Assembly: GCF_042680605.1 (NCBI RefSeq)
Contig: NZ_JBHUEE010000004.1
Coordinates: 186,001 to 250,000, forward strand
Reading direction: 5' to 3'
DNA length: 64,000 bases
Source: Allobogoriella deserti
GTDB lineage: Bacteria > Actinomycetota > Actinomycetes > Actinomycetales > Actinomycetaceae
The notes under the pieces were generated by a model. That model did not search any database, was not told the DNA's origin, and was given only the letters and a program-made list of their open reading frames with translations. A program made the position numbers and the translations under genes. Positions within the stretch are counted from its first letter, which is position 1, and the number at the start of each line of letters is the position of its first letter. Below are positions 25,077-33,635 of this stretch, in pieces.

Positions 25077-26809
25077 GCACGCCGCACGAGATCGCCGACG
25101 CCGCGTGGGGACTCGCCGAGCCCGCGCCACGGCCGTGGCGTTCCGGACCGTGGTCGCTCGAGCTCCGCGGTGACGAGCTCGCGGACATCCGCTTCGGCGG
25201 CACGCTCGTGCTGCGCATGGTTCGCGCCGTGGCGCGCGACCGGGACTGGGACACCGTGCCGGCCGAGGTGTCCGACGTGACGGCCACCGACGGCGAACTG
25301 CGAATCGCGCTGTCGCTGCACGGACTGGGCGCGGCGCTCGACGGCGCCCTCGTCGTCACGGCGGGGGCGGACGGCGCGCTCGCGTTCGACCTCGACCTGC
25401 GCTCGGGCACCGAGTTCCGGCGCAACCGCATCGGCCTGGTGGTGCTGCATCCGCCCGAGGTCGCCGGCGAACCCCTGACCGTCGTCTCGCCCGGCGGCGT
25501 CGCGACGCAGACGCACTTCCCGACGGCGATCGCCCCGCACCAGCCCGCCAAGGACATCGCGGGCCTGCGCTGGAGCCACGACGGCATCGCGAGCGAACTG
25601 GCGTTCACGGGCGACGTGTTCGAGATGGAGGACCAGCGCAACTGGACCGACGCGTCGTTCAAGACCTACTCGACGCCGCTCGACCTGCCGTTCCCCGTCA
25701 CCGTGCACGCCGGAGAGCGGATCCGGCAACGCGTCACGCTGACCGGCCGCGCCGTCGCCGGGGCTACCGGACATCCGGCGGCCGCCGTCACGGAACCCCG
25801 AACGGGCGCCGTGTTCCCCGCCGTCCAACTCGGCGCGTCGACCGCCCCGGATCGGCACCTGCGCCCGGCACCCGACGTCGCGGCGCTGCTCGTCGAGCTC
25901 GACCTGCGCAGGCCGCGATGGCGGGCCGCGCTGGCACGCGCCGCCCGGGAGGCCGGGTCGCGCCCGTTGGACGTCCGTCTGGTGGCGACCTCTCCCGACG
26001 ACGTCGCCCCCGCTGTGGCGGCCGCACGTCACCACCCGATCGCCCGGTTGGGCGTCTTCGACGCCACCTCGCACGTCACCGAGCCGACGTTGTGGGAGGC
26101 GCTGACCTCCGCCGTCGGGGCGCACGACGGCGAGATCACCCTGGTCGGCGGCGCACGGACACACTTCACCGAACTCAACCGCCAACACCACCGGCTCCCC
26201 ACCGACCTGCCCGCGCTGACGTTCTCCGTCACGCCGCAGATGCACGCCCGGGAGCGGTCACAGATCGTCGAGTCGCTCGCGATGCAACGACTCGTGGCCC
26301 AGGACGCTGCCCGGATCGCCGGCGGGCGCCCCGTCCACATCGGCCCGGTCACGCTGCGGCCGCGGCTGAACGCCGTCGCCACCAGCGCCTCGGCCGAGCC
26401 GCCCGGCGACGACCTCGCCGAGGGGTACGGACCGGCGTTCCTCGACTCGGCGACCGACCCGCGCCAGCGGGGCCGGGCGCTGGCGGCGTGGACGGTCGCG
26501 AGCGCAGCCGCGCTGTGCGTACCCGGTGTCGAGACGGTGACCTACTTCGAGACCTCCGGCCCCCGGGGGCTCGGCGACGCGGACCGCGAGTACCCGGTCG
26601 CCGAGGCCGTGCGGCTGCTGCACGGCCTCGGCCGCCGGCTGGTCGACGCGCCGCTGGACCCGGCCGGCGTCGCCGCGCTCGTCGCCGCCGACGGGACCCA
26701 CACCCAGGTCCTCGCCGCTAACGTCACGCCGGAGCACCGGTCGATCATGACACCGCTCGGGGTGATCGACCTCGCTCCCTACGCCGTCGAACGCAGGTGC
26801 TCGCACTGA
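25073..26809 (+). CDS. apnL: Probable D-apionate lactonase (ApnL family)
   Basis: This is a 578-residue cytosolic protein that I recognise from characteristic stretches: VARDRDWDTVP (53-63), EFRRNRIGLVVLHPP (114-128), TAIAPHQPAKDI (151-162) and FEMEDQRNWTDASFKTY (183-199). These mark the family whose characterised member opens D-apionolactone to D-apionate. The N-terminal 230 residues look like a beta-sandwich, residues 250-500 like an alpha/beta barrel, and the C-terminus like a small beta domain. The start GTG overlaps the SDR stop codon (GTGA), so the SDR and the lactonase are made together. It is the last gene of the LacI-controlled operon; a weak hairpin follows 5 bases after its stop. 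The assignment is from memory of the family and should be confirmed by a profile search. Confidence 0.72.
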   Translation: MSTPHEIADAAWGLAEPAPRPWRSGPWSLELRGDELADIRFGGTLVLRMVRAVARDRDWDTVPAEVSDVTATDGELRIALSLHGLGAALDGALVVTAGADGALAFDLDLRSGTEFRRNRIGLVVLHPPEVAGEPLTVVSPGGVATQTHFPTAIAPHQPAKDIAGLRWSHDGIASELAFTGDVFEMEDQRNWTDASFKTYSTPLDLPFPVTVHAGERIRQRVTLTGRAVAGATGHPAAAVTEPRTGAVFPAVQLGASTAPDRHLRPAPDVAALLVELDLRRPRWRAALARAAREAGSRPLDVRLVATSPDDVAPAVAAARHHPIARLGVFDATSHVTEPTLWEALTSAVGAHDGEITLVGGARTHFTELNRQHHRLPTDLPALTFSVTPQMHARERSQIVESLAMQRLVAQDAARIAGGRPVHIGPVTLRPRLNAVATSASAEPPGDDLAEGYGPAFLDSATDPRQRGRALAAWTVASAAALCVPGVETVTYFETSGPRGLGDADREYPVAEAVRLLHGLGRRLVDAPLDPAGVAALVAADGTHTQVLAANVTPEHRSIMTPLGVIDLAPYAVERRCSH

Positions 26810-26814
26810 CGGCG

Positions 26815-26829
26815 CCTCGATCACCGAGG
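26815..26829 (+). terminator. Weak hairpin after the apnL-like gene
   Basis: CCTCG (26815-26819) and CGAGG (26825-26829) can pair as a 5-bp stem just after the stop codon of the seven-gene operon. The stem is short and without a T-run. The rest of the 285-base space up to the FadR gene shows nothing I can name. Confidence 0.25.
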
Positions 26830-27094
26830 GCCACGAGCGTGCCTGGACGAAGAGCCAGACCAGGATGACGCCGTTGGTTTAGGTCGGGATCCGCGACGCG
26901 TGGTCGGACATCGGCGTCGTTCCCGCGGAGTCATGGTGAGGACGTGGTCGCTGCCCGCCACGGTCGCGCGCTCCCGCGCCCTGGCTGCCTTCTGGCGTCG
27001 ACACGCAGATGCGAGCCTCGCCGAAACGCGCTCGGAGACTCGGTATTGAGTTCGGGCCGCGTCAGGTATCAAGCGAGCACATAGGATCCGAACC

Positions 27095-27859
27095 ATGCCG
27101 ACGTACCTCAACAATCCGGCGGACGAACTGCGCGGGACCCTCTCCCCCGTGCCGGCACGGACACCCACGGCCGCGGTCGCGTCGCAATTATTGACCTATT
27201 TCACCAGCGGCGGCGTGGAGCCGGGCACCCGGCTACCCGCGGAACGGCAACTCGCCCAGATGCTCGGAACGGGGCGCTCCGCGGTCCGCGAGGCATTGGC
27301 GGCATTGGAGATCCTCGGCATTGTCACGGTCCGCCCCGGTTCGGGCACCTACCTCAGTGGGGGGGTATCCGAACTGCTACCCCGGACCCTGAGCTGGGGT
27401 TTGATGCTCGGCGAGCAGAACACTCAGGACCTCATCCAGATCCGGAGCACGCTGGAGATCTTGGCAGCCGAGCTCGCCGCCACCCGGGCCACGCCAGAGT
27501 CGCTCGATCCCCTGCGCGTCCATCTCGACCAGATGACGCGCCACCGCAACGACTTCCCCGCATTCATCGAGGCGGACATGCACTTCCACCAGGACGTTGC
27601 TGCTCTCGCCGGGAACGTGGCGCTCAGCGGTGTCTTGCAAAGCGTGCGCTCGCTGTTGCGGATCTGGGTGGATCGCAGCGTGGCGCGGACTTTCGACGCT
27701 GACGTCGCGGTCCGTGAACACCAACGCCTGCTTGGTGCTCTGGAGTCCCACGACCCGGCTGCGGCCCGTGCGGCCATGACCGACCATATGCACACCGCCG
27801 GTGAACGGGTGCTTGCACAGGCACAGGGTTCGAGCCCCGGAATCGATGCGCAGGCCTGA
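27095..27859 (+). CDS. FadR-type GntR-family transcriptional regulator
   Basis: This is a 254-residue regulator. The winged helix (about 25-95) carries GTRLPAERQLAQMLGTGRSAVREALAAL in overview, the classical GntR recognition region, and residues 105-245 form the helical FCD ligand domain (HFHQDVAALAGN, REHQRLLGAL, and DHMHTAGERVL). FCD metal ligands are suggested by Asp/His residues in these stretches. FadR-type regulators with FCD domains mostly respond to sugar acids or other carboxylates. Its place directly after the sugar-acid operon could mean it participates in its control, but no matching operator (TGGTnnnACCA type) was evident by eye, so this is only positional. Confidence 0.93.
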   Translation: MPTYLNNPADELRGTLSPVPARTPTAAVASQLLTYFTSGGVEPGTRLPAERQLAQMLGTGRSAVREALAALEILGIVTVRPGSGTYLSGGVSELLPRTLSWGLMLGEQNTQDLIQIRSTLEILAAELAATRATPESLDPLRVHLDQMTRHRNDFPAFIEADMHFHQDVAALAGNVALSGVLQSVRSLLRIWVDRSVARTFDADVAVREHQRLLGALESHDPAAARAAMTDHMHTAGERVLAQAQGSSPGIDAQA

Positions 27860-27893
27860 CCATATCGGACGGAGCGCGGTCTGCAATCGATCC

Positions 27894-28769
27894 TCACCGG
27901 CGCAGGCCGTCCGCCGCGGCGCGGACGATCGCGGTGAGCCGCTCGACGTGCGCCGAGCGCAAGCGCCACCGCTGCCAGTACAACGGCACGTCGGCTCGCG
28001 TCCGGCGGCCGAGCCGGACCACCGCACCGGTCCGGAGCCCGTCACCGAGCTGGTCCTCCGGGACCATCCCCCAGCCCAGGCCGGCGAAGACCGCGGCGAC
28101 GAAGCCTTGCGATGACGGCACGTCGTGAATCGGCGGGGTCTCCGCGACGCCATGGGCGGCCAGGATCCCGTGCTGCAGGTCGTCCTTGGCGTTGAACCGG
28201 ATCATGGGCATGGCGGCCCAGTCGTACCCGCGGCCACGGGCATGACGGCGCGCGAGTTCCGGCGTGGCGACCGGTAGGTATCGCATGACCCCGAGGCGTT
28301 CCACCTCGCACCCCTGGACCGGGACGGGGTCGGAGGTGACTGCCCCGAGCACCGCGCCGGCCCGCAGCAGCGTCGCCGAGTGATCCTCGTCCTCGACGTG
28401 CAGGCGAAGCGTGATCCCGCCCCACTGCGCGCAGGCACCGATCGCGGCCGTGAACCAGGTCGCCAACGAGTCGGCGTTGACCGCGACCGGCAGGTCGATC
28501 CGGGCGCTCTCCCCCGCAGCGAGATCGCTGAGAGCCTCAGTCTCCAGCAGCCGTTGCTGACGGGCCAGGCGCAGCACGACGGCGCCGGCTTCGGTGGTGC
28601 GTACCGGTGTGGCGCGCACCAGCAGCACCCTGCCGACCTCGGATTCGAGGGCACGGATGCGCTGACTCACCGCCGACGGCGTGATCGAGAGATGGTGCGC
28701 CGCGGCGTCGAACGTGCCGTGGTCGACGATCGCGACGAGCGCGGCCAGCTGCTCGGGACGAAACTGCAT
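27894..28769 (-). CDS. lysG: LysR-family regulator, LysG/ArgP type
   Basis: This is a 291-residue LysR regulator of the ArgP/LysG (IciA) group. The N-terminal helix-turn-helix reads EQLAALVAIVDHGTFDAAAH followed by LSITPSAVSQRIRALE (about 28-43). The rest is the type-2 periplasmic-binding-like effector domain. In Corynebacterium LysG, bound to L-lysine, L-arginine or L-histidine, activates the divergently encoded exporter lysE; the same gene pair and orientation is present here with a 65-base intergenic region that must hold both promoters. The gene ends 34 bases from the FadR stop codon on the other strand. Confidence 0.93.
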   Translation of the reverse strand: MQFRPEQLAALVAIVDHGTFDAAAHHLSITPSAVSQRIRALESEVGRVLLVRATPVRTTEAGAVVLRLARQQRLLETEALSDLAAGESARIDLPVAVNADSLATWFTAAIGACAQWGGITLRLHVEDEDHSATLLRAGAVLGAVTSDPVPVQGCEVERLGVMRYLPVATPELARRHARGRGYDWAAMPMIRFNAKDDLQHGILAAHGVAETPPIHDVPSSQGFVAAVFAGLGWGMVPEDQLGDGLRTGAVVRLGRRTRADVPLYWQRWRLRSAHVERLTAIVRAAADGLRR

Positions 28770-28834
28770 GAAGCGATGCTAATGACCCTTCAGAATCCTT
28801 CGCTTCACTTCATCGCCGGACTCCGCCTAGCGTC

Positions 28835-29434
28835 GTGGTTGTGCCCACCCTCGTGACCGGTCTGCTGACCGGGCTGTCGATCATCGTCGCCATCGGCGCG
28901 CAGAACGCCTACCTGCTGCGCCAGGGGCTGACACGCAACCACGTCGGCATCGTCGTCGGCATCTGTATCGCCTCCGACCTCCTGCTCGTCAACCTCGGCG
29001 TCGCGGGGGTCGGCACGCTCGTCAGCGACCACCCCGTCGCGGTCTCGGTGGTGCGCTGGCTCGGCGTGGCGTATCTGGCCGGGTACGGACTGATGTCACT
29101 GTGGCGGGCACGGCGTCCGGGCAGCCTCGAGGCGACCGACGGCCACCGGTCGAGCCGTCGCACGGTCGCGACCACGACGCTCGCCCTGACCTACCTCAAC
29201 CCGCACCTGTACCTCGACATCCTGCTGCTCGGGTCCATCGCCGCCACCCACGGCGCGGCGCGGTGGTGGTTCTCGGCCGGTGTGTGCCTGGCCAGCGCCC
29301 TCTGGTTCTCCGTGGTCGGCCTGGGTGCCCACGCCGCCGCCCCGGTGCTCGCCCGCCCGGCGACGTGGCGGATCCTGGACGTGCTCATCGGCGCGGTGAT
29401 GCTGCTGCTCGCGGCCCGCCTCGCGCTGGGCTGA
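28835..29434 (+). CDS. lysE: LysE/ArgO-type basic amino-acid exporter
   Basis: This is a 199-residue membrane exporter with five to six hydrophobic segments (about 5-28, 38-60, 66-85, 112-135, 146-165, 178-197). The N-terminal signature SIIVAIGAQNAYLLRQGL is diagnostic for LysE/ArgO, and LALTYLNPHLYLDILLLGS is the second conserved element with the Asn-Pro motif. It exports L-lysine and/or L-arginine to prevent overload, for example during growth on peptides. The first possible start is GTG at 28835, with another GTG two codons later. Divergent lysG lies immediately upstream, so induction by basic amino acids is expected. Confidence 0.93.
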   Translation: MVVPTLVTGLLTGLSIIVAIGAQNAYLLRQGLTRNHVGIVVGICIASDLLLVNLGVAGVGTLVSDHPVAVSVVRWLGVAYLAGYGLMSLWRARRPGSLEATDGHRSSRRTVATTTLALTYLNPHLYLDILLLGSIAATHGAARWWFSAGVCLASALWFSVVGLGAHAAAPVLARPATWRILDVLIGAVMLLLAARLALG

Positions 29435-29504
29435 CGGCCGCCGGGGGCGAAGCGCCGAGCGTCGGTGCACGGCCACGTCAGTGGGGCGATTTACGGTGGC
29501 GGCC

Positions 29505-30440
29505 ATGACGGACACGGTGATCGAGCGGGAGGCGGCGGGCCCGGACGTCGCCGCGGTGGAGACGACCGACGAGAGCCCGGGGACCACGCCCGGCGCCGCA
29601 GCAGGTGGCACCCAGGAGCGCCGCCGCGCCGCGATCTCGCCGTCCCGGGCCAAGGACTTCCTGCAGTGCCCGTTGCTGTTCCGGTTCCGCGCGATCGACC
29701 GTCTGCCCGAACCGCCGAGCCAGGCGGCGGTCAAGGGATCGCTCGTCCACAGCGTCCTCGAGCGACTCTTCGACCTGCCCGCCAGCGGCCGCACGGAGGA
29801 GGCTGCGCAGGGCATGCTCGACCCGCAGTGGCAGGAACTGCAGCAGGACCGACCGGACGTGACCGGCATGTTCACCGGGCCGGACGAGCTCGGCGCCTGG
29901 TTGGCGGAGGCGCGCAGCCTGCTCAGCCAGTACTTCCGGATGGAGAACCCCCGCCGACTGGAGCCGGCCGAGCGGGAGATGCTGGTCGAGACCGAACTCG
30001 CCTCCGGCATCCTGCTGCGCGGCTTCGTCGACCGCATGGACGTGGCCCCGACCGGCGCCGTCCGGGTCGTCGACTACAAGACCGGCAGGTCGCCGCATCC
30101 CAGCTACCAGGACAACGCGTTGTTCCAGATGCGGTTCTACGCGCTCATGCTGTGGCGGCTGCACGGAACGGTTCCCGCCCGCCTCCAGCTGGTGTTCCTG
30201 GGCGACGGTCGCATCCTGACGCACGACCCGTCCGAGGACGAACTGGTCGCTTTCGAACGCGACCTGGAGGCGCTGTGGCGGCGGATGGCCGAGGTCGCCC
30301 GAAGCGGACGTTTCCCGCACCAGCCGTCCCGGCTGTGCGCGTGGTGCTCGTTCCAGCAGTTCTGCCCGGCCTTCGGCGGCGAGCCGCCCGAGCTGCCGGC
30401 CGACGGCGTCACGCACCTGCTCGGCGTGCAGGCGGTCTGA
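29505..30440 (+). CDS. RecB-family PD-(D/E)XK nuclease with probable Fe-S cluster
   Basis: This is a 311-residue nuclease related to the RecB/AddB C-terminal domain and Cas4. The nuclease motif is VVDYKTG near residues 186-192, with the preceding Asp in GFVDRMD. Four cysteines in the spacing typical of the 4Fe-4S AddB-like group are visible: one in FLQCPLLFRFR (near 53) and three in CAWCSFQQFC near the C-terminus. N-terminal 40 residues are low-complexity. I use the ATG at 29505; a GTG 24 bases earlier is possible. Stand-alone proteins of this kind are conserved in actinobacteria near mshC, trmI and arc; the function is presumed to be in DNA repair but is not established. Confidence 0.93.
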   Translation: MTDTVIEREAAGPDVAAVETTDESPGTTPGAAAGGTQERRRAAISPSRAKDFLQCPLLFRFRAIDRLPEPPSQAAVKGSLVHSVLERLFDLPASGRTEEAAQGMLDPQWQELQQDRPDVTGMFTGPDELGAWLAEARSLLSQYFRMENPRRLEPAEREMLVETELASGILLRGFVDRMDVAPTGAVRVVDYKTGRSPHPSYQDNALFQMRFYALMLWRLHGTVPARLQLVFLGDGRILTHDPSEDELVAFERDLEALWRRMAEVARSGRFPHQPSRLCAWCSFQQFCPAFGGEPPELPADGVTHLLGVQAV

Positions 30441-30450
30441 CCGCGTCAGG

Positions 30451-31263
30451 TCACTCGCTCGTGGTCTCGACCGTGTCGATCTCCCGGCCGGCCGCGATCT
30501 CCGCCAGGACGTCGAGAGACATCTGCTCGAGCGTGGCCAGGCGGCTCAGGCCGTCCTGCGGCTGCACCTCGACCATGAGCGGTACCACCACGGTCCGGGC
30601 ACCCGCGGCGAGGGCGGATCCGACCCCGGGCGGCGAGTCCTCGATGGCGACGCACCGGGCGATCTCCACGCCGAGGCGTGCGGCGCCGGTCAGGTACGGC
30701 TCCGGATCCGGTTTACCCCGTGCAACCTCGTCACCACTGACGACGGCGGAGAAGGCTCCGGCCGGGGCGGCGTCCGCGACGGTGCGGGCGAACGGTCCGT
30801 AGGACATCGTCACCATCGCGCACGGCACGCCAGCGTCGCGCAGTGCCGTCAGCAGCTCACGGGCGCCGGCCCGCCAGGGCGCACCGTGCTGACGGATCTG
30901 GTCGAGCACGTTCCCCTGGAGCTGGTCGACGATGGACTCCGGGGTTCCGGGCACCCCGGTCTGCTCCTGGAACATGCGCGCACTGACCAGCAGTTCCTGA
31001 CCCACGAGCTGGAGCGCCTGCTCGTGCGTCCAGGTGGCGCCGTGCTGCTCGGCCAGCCGATGCTCCGCGGCCATCCAGTACGGCTCCGACTCGATCAGGG
31101 TGCCGTCCATGTCCCACAGGACGGCGTCGGGCAGGCCCGCCGGGGCGGTCGGACGGTCGGCGTCGTGGTGTTCAAGGGCGGTGTTCAGGGCGTGCTCCAG
31201 CCAGCGGACGTCAGCGTTGTGCCTCGAGCCTAACGGGCTGCCGGACGGCCGCCTTGCGCCCAC
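30451..31263 (-). CDS. HAD-superfamily sugar-phosphatase/beta-phosphoglucomutase-like hydrolase
   Basis: This is a 270-residue hydrolase with a C1-type helical cap. Motif I is WDMDGTLIESEP (near 49-60), motif II lies in MVTMSYGP, motif III is the Lys of GKPDPEPYL, and motif IV is AIEDSPPG. The first 40 residues are poorly conserved and the true start may be downstream. Enzymes with this cap remove phosphate from small sugar phosphates or isomerise them; the substrate cannot be told from sequence. It faces the RecB-like gene tail-to-tail and is divergent from the PAC2 gene, in a neighbourhood (recB, HAD, PAC2, mshC) that is conserved in the phylum. Confidence 0.9.
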   Translation of the reverse strand: MGARRPSGSPLGSRHNADVRWLEHALNTALEHHDADRPTAPAGLPDAVLWDMDGTLIESEPYWMAAEHRLAEQHGATWTHEQALQLVGQELLVSARMFQEQTGVPGTPESIVDQLQGNVLDQIRQHGAPWRAGARELLTALRDAGVPCAMVTMSYGPFARTVADAAPAGAFSAVVSGDEVARGKPDPEPYLTGAARLGVEIARCVAIEDSPPGVGSALAAGARTVVVPLMVEVQPQDGLSRLATLEQMSLDVLAEIAAGREIDTVETTSE

Positions 31264-31320
31264 ACCGGACCGGACGCCCGGCGTTCACGCCGTGGTCGCG
31301 TCGACGCCTACTGTGGCCTC

Positions 31321-32253
31321 ATGACACCTGCGGACTCCAGCAGCTCGCCCGAGGCGTCCCCCGAGCCGTCCGGCCAGGAGCTGCCCCCGGCGCTCCTGCT
31401 CGCGGCCTTCGAAGGATGGAACGACGCCGGCGCCGCGGCGTCGCAGTCTCTCGAGCTCATCGCCGAGGCCTGGGACGCCGAGGTGGTCCATGAGCTGGAC
31501 CCGCAGGACTACCACGACTTCCAGGTCACCCGACCGCATGTGGCAACCGAACCGGACGGCACCCGCACCTTGAGTTGGCCGAGCACGGCGATCTCGGTCG
31601 CCACCACGCCGATCGCCGGGCGACGGATCGTGCTGGTCCAGGGCATCGAGCCCTCGTTCCGGTGGCGCGACTACTGCGAGGAGATCCTCGACGTCACACG
31701 CGGGCTCGGCGTGGGGACGGTCGTGACGCTCGGCGCACTGCTGGCGGACGTCCCGCACTCACGACCCATCCCGGTCCAGGCCTCCTCCAGCGATCCTGAG
31801 GTCCAGGCGCTGCTGGACGTCGAACCCTCGGAGTACGAGGGGCCGTCCGGCATCGTCGGGGTGCTCGCCCACATGGCCGCCGAGCAGAACATGCACACGC
31901 TCAGCGTGTGGGCGGCGGTCCCGCACTACGTCTCGCAGCCACCGTCCCCGAAGGCGACCCTCGCGCTGATGCAGCGCCTGGAGGAGATCATCGGCGAACC
32001 GTTGCCGATCGGTGACCTGCCGGAGGACGCCCGGGCCTGGCAGGCCGGCGTGGACGAGCTGGCCGGCCAGGACCCCGACGTCGCGGAGTACATCCAGCAG
32101 CTCGAGGAGGTCAAGGACACCGCGGAGTTGCCCGAGGCCTCCGGTGAGGCGATCGCGAAGGAGTTCGAGAAGTACTTGCGCCGCCGTGACACCCGTGGGG
32201 ACAAGGGCGACAAAGGCGGCCCGACGGCGCCTCCCGGACCGCCCGGACACTGA
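31321..32253 (+). CDS. PAC2-family protein
   Basis: This is a 310-residue cytosolic protein of the PAC2 family, named after eukaryotic proteasome-assembly chaperones. The conserved start is LLLAAFEGWNDAGAAASQSL (about residues 25-44); GIEPSFRWRDYC, TLGALLADVPHSRP and VPHYVSQPPSPKATLALMQ are typical of the actinobacterial group. The last 60 residues are charged and end in a Gly/Pro/Lys tail. In actinobacteria the gene is found close to proteasome and mycothiol genes, but a role in proteasome assembly has not been shown for the bacterial proteins as far as I know. It is convergent with mshC across a hairpin. Confidence 0.93.
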   Translation: MTPADSSSSPEASPEPSGQELPPALLLAAFEGWNDAGAAASQSLELIAEAWDAEVVHELDPQDYHDFQVTRPHVATEPDGTRTLSWPSTAISVATTPIAGRRIVLVQGIEPSFRWRDYCEEILDVTRGLGVGTVVTLGALLADVPHSRPIPVQASSSDPEVQALLDVEPSEYEGPSGIVGVLAHMAAEQNMHTLSVWAAVPHYVSQPPSPKATLALMQRLEEIIGEPLPIGDLPEDARAWQAGVDELAGQDPDVAEYIQQLEEVKDTAELPEASGEAIAKEFEKYLRRRDTRGDKGDKGGPTAPPGPPGH

Positions 32254-32260
32254 ATCCGCC

Positions 32261-32278
32261 CTCGGGCGTCGCCCCGAG
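32261..32278. terminator. Hairpin between convergent PAC2 gene and mshC
   Basis: CTCGGG (32261-32266) and CCCGAG (32273-32278) form a perfect 6-bp stem with a 6-base loop in the 28-base space between two facing stop codons. On the plus strand GAAC follows, without T-run. Confidence 0.45.
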
Positions 32279-32281
32279 AAC

Positions 32282-33550
32282 TCAGAGCGCGACGCCGAGC
32301 AGGGCGTCCACCGTCCGGCGAACCAGCTCGGGCGCCCCGTCGACACCGGATCCCTGGTCCGCCGACGCGGCATCGACCCACGCGTCGACGGCGGCCAGCG
32401 CCGCCGGTGCGTCGAGGTCGTCGGCCAGGGCCTGCCGGACACGGTCGAGGACCGGCTCGGCCGCCGGCCCGGAGGGCAGGCAGACGGCCTGGCGCCAACG
32501 CTCGAGCCGCTGCGTTGCGGCCGTGACGTCCGTGTCGCGGTACTCCCAGTCCGTGCGGTAGTGGTGCGCGAGGAGCAGGAGCCGCACCGCCATGGCGTCG
32601 GTGCCGTCGGCCACGAGCCGTGAGACGAACACGAGGTTCCCGCGCGACTTGCTCATCTTCTCGCCGTCGTAGGCGACGAGGCCGGCGTGGTTGTGCACCA
32701 GCACGGGTGTGGCGGTGTCCGTGAGCATGCGCAGATGCGACTCGCTCATCTCGTGGTGCGGGAAGACGAGGTCACGTCCTCCGCCCTGAACCTCCACGTC
32801 GCCGTCGAGGTAGGCGTGCGCGAAGCACGCACACTCCAGGTGCCAGCCTGGCCGGCCGTGGCCGAGACCGCCGCCGTCCCAGTCGGGTTCTCCGTCCCGG
32901 CTGCGCCGCCACAGCAGCGGGTCCAAGGGCTGACGTTTGCCCTCGCGGTCCGGATCGCCTCCGTTCTCGGCGAAGAGTCGTTCCATCTCGCCGGTCTCCA
33001 ACCGGGCGGCGGTTCCGAACAGGGGGTCGGCGCTGACGTCGGCGTAGACGTCGCCCAGGTCTGGGGCGGCCCCGCCGGCGCCCTCCGGCAGTGCGACCCG
33101 GTAGGCGCTGCCCTGGTCGAGCATGTGCTCCACGGCGGCGGCGATCGGCCCGACCGACTCCACGACCCCGACGTAGGTGGTCGGCGGCAGTACCCGGAGG
33201 GTCTCCATGTCGCTGCGGAAAAGGTCGATCTGATCCGCGGCGATCCGCTCCCAGTCGGTGCCCGTCGCGCAGGCCCGTTCGAGCAACGGGTCGTCGATGT
33301 CGGTGACGTTCTGGACGTAGCGGACCTCGCGTCCGGCGTCGCGCCAGGCACGCACCAGCAGGTCGTAGGCGAGGTAGGTGTTGGCGTGCCCGAGGTGCGT
33401 CGCGTCGTACGGGGTGATGCCGCAGACGTAGAGGTGGGCCGGTCCGTCCGTGCGGGTCGCCAGCAGGCTCTCGGTAGCAGTGTCGAAGAGGTGGACGACG
33501 CCGCCGGTGCCGGGCAGCTGCGGGACGTCGGGAGCAGGCCAGGAACGCAC
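32282..33550 (-). CDS. mshC: L-cysteine:1D-myo-inosityl glucosaminide ligase (mycothiol biosynthesis)
   Basis: MshC joins ATP-activated cysteine to glucosaminyl-inositol in the fourth step of mycothiol synthesis. The 422-residue protein is a class-I cysteinyl-tRNA-synthetase homologue: zinc-ligand Cys and ATP site in LYVCGITPYDATHLGH (40-55), THVDD-like TDIDDPLLERA, the zinc-site region HLECACFAHAY, and the KMSKS loop EKMSKSRGN near 296-304. It lacks the anticodon-binding domain of a full CysRS, consistent with MshC. Its presence is a marker of Actinomycetota. The uppP gene lies upstream on the same strand with an 85-base gap, an order that is common in the phylum. Confidence 0.96.
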   Translation of the reverse strand: MRSWPAPDVPQLPGTGGVVHLFDTATESLLATRTDGPAHLYVCGITPYDATHLGHANTYLAYDLLVRAWRDAGREVRYVQNVTDIDDPLLERACATGTDWERIAADQIDLFRSDMETLRVLPPTTYVGVVESVGPIAAAVEHMLDQGSAYRVALPEGAGGAAPDLGDVYADVSADPLFGTAARLETGEMERLFAENGGDPDREGKRQPLDPLLWRRSRDGEPDWDGGGLGHGRPGWHLECACFAHAYLDGDVEVQGGGRDLVFPHHEMSESHLRMLTDTATPVLVHNHAGLVAYDGEKMSKSRGNLVFVSRLVADGTDAMAVRLLLLAHHYRTDWEYRDTDVTAATQRLERWRQAVCLPSGPAAEPVLDRVRQALADDLDAPAALAAVDAWVDAASADQGSGVDGAPELVRRTVDALLGVAL

Positions 33551-33635
33551 GGGCCGACTCTAACCGCCGGACCGGCGGACGCCACACACGCGTCCGCGTC
33601 GGCGTCGCGGACCGGCGCGTGGCCCGGCGCGGGGG

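Noticed and set aside
26821..27168. Open frame on the minus strand between the lactonase-like and FadR genes
   Set aside because: No ribosome site, Arg/Ser-rich translation without motif, and it overlaps the start of the FadR gene.
33564..33578. CCGCCGG-A-CCGGCGG as a terminator between uppP and mshC
   Set aside because: A one-base loop is not possible without opening the inner pairs, and both genes run in the same direction, so it is more likely chance GC symmetry.
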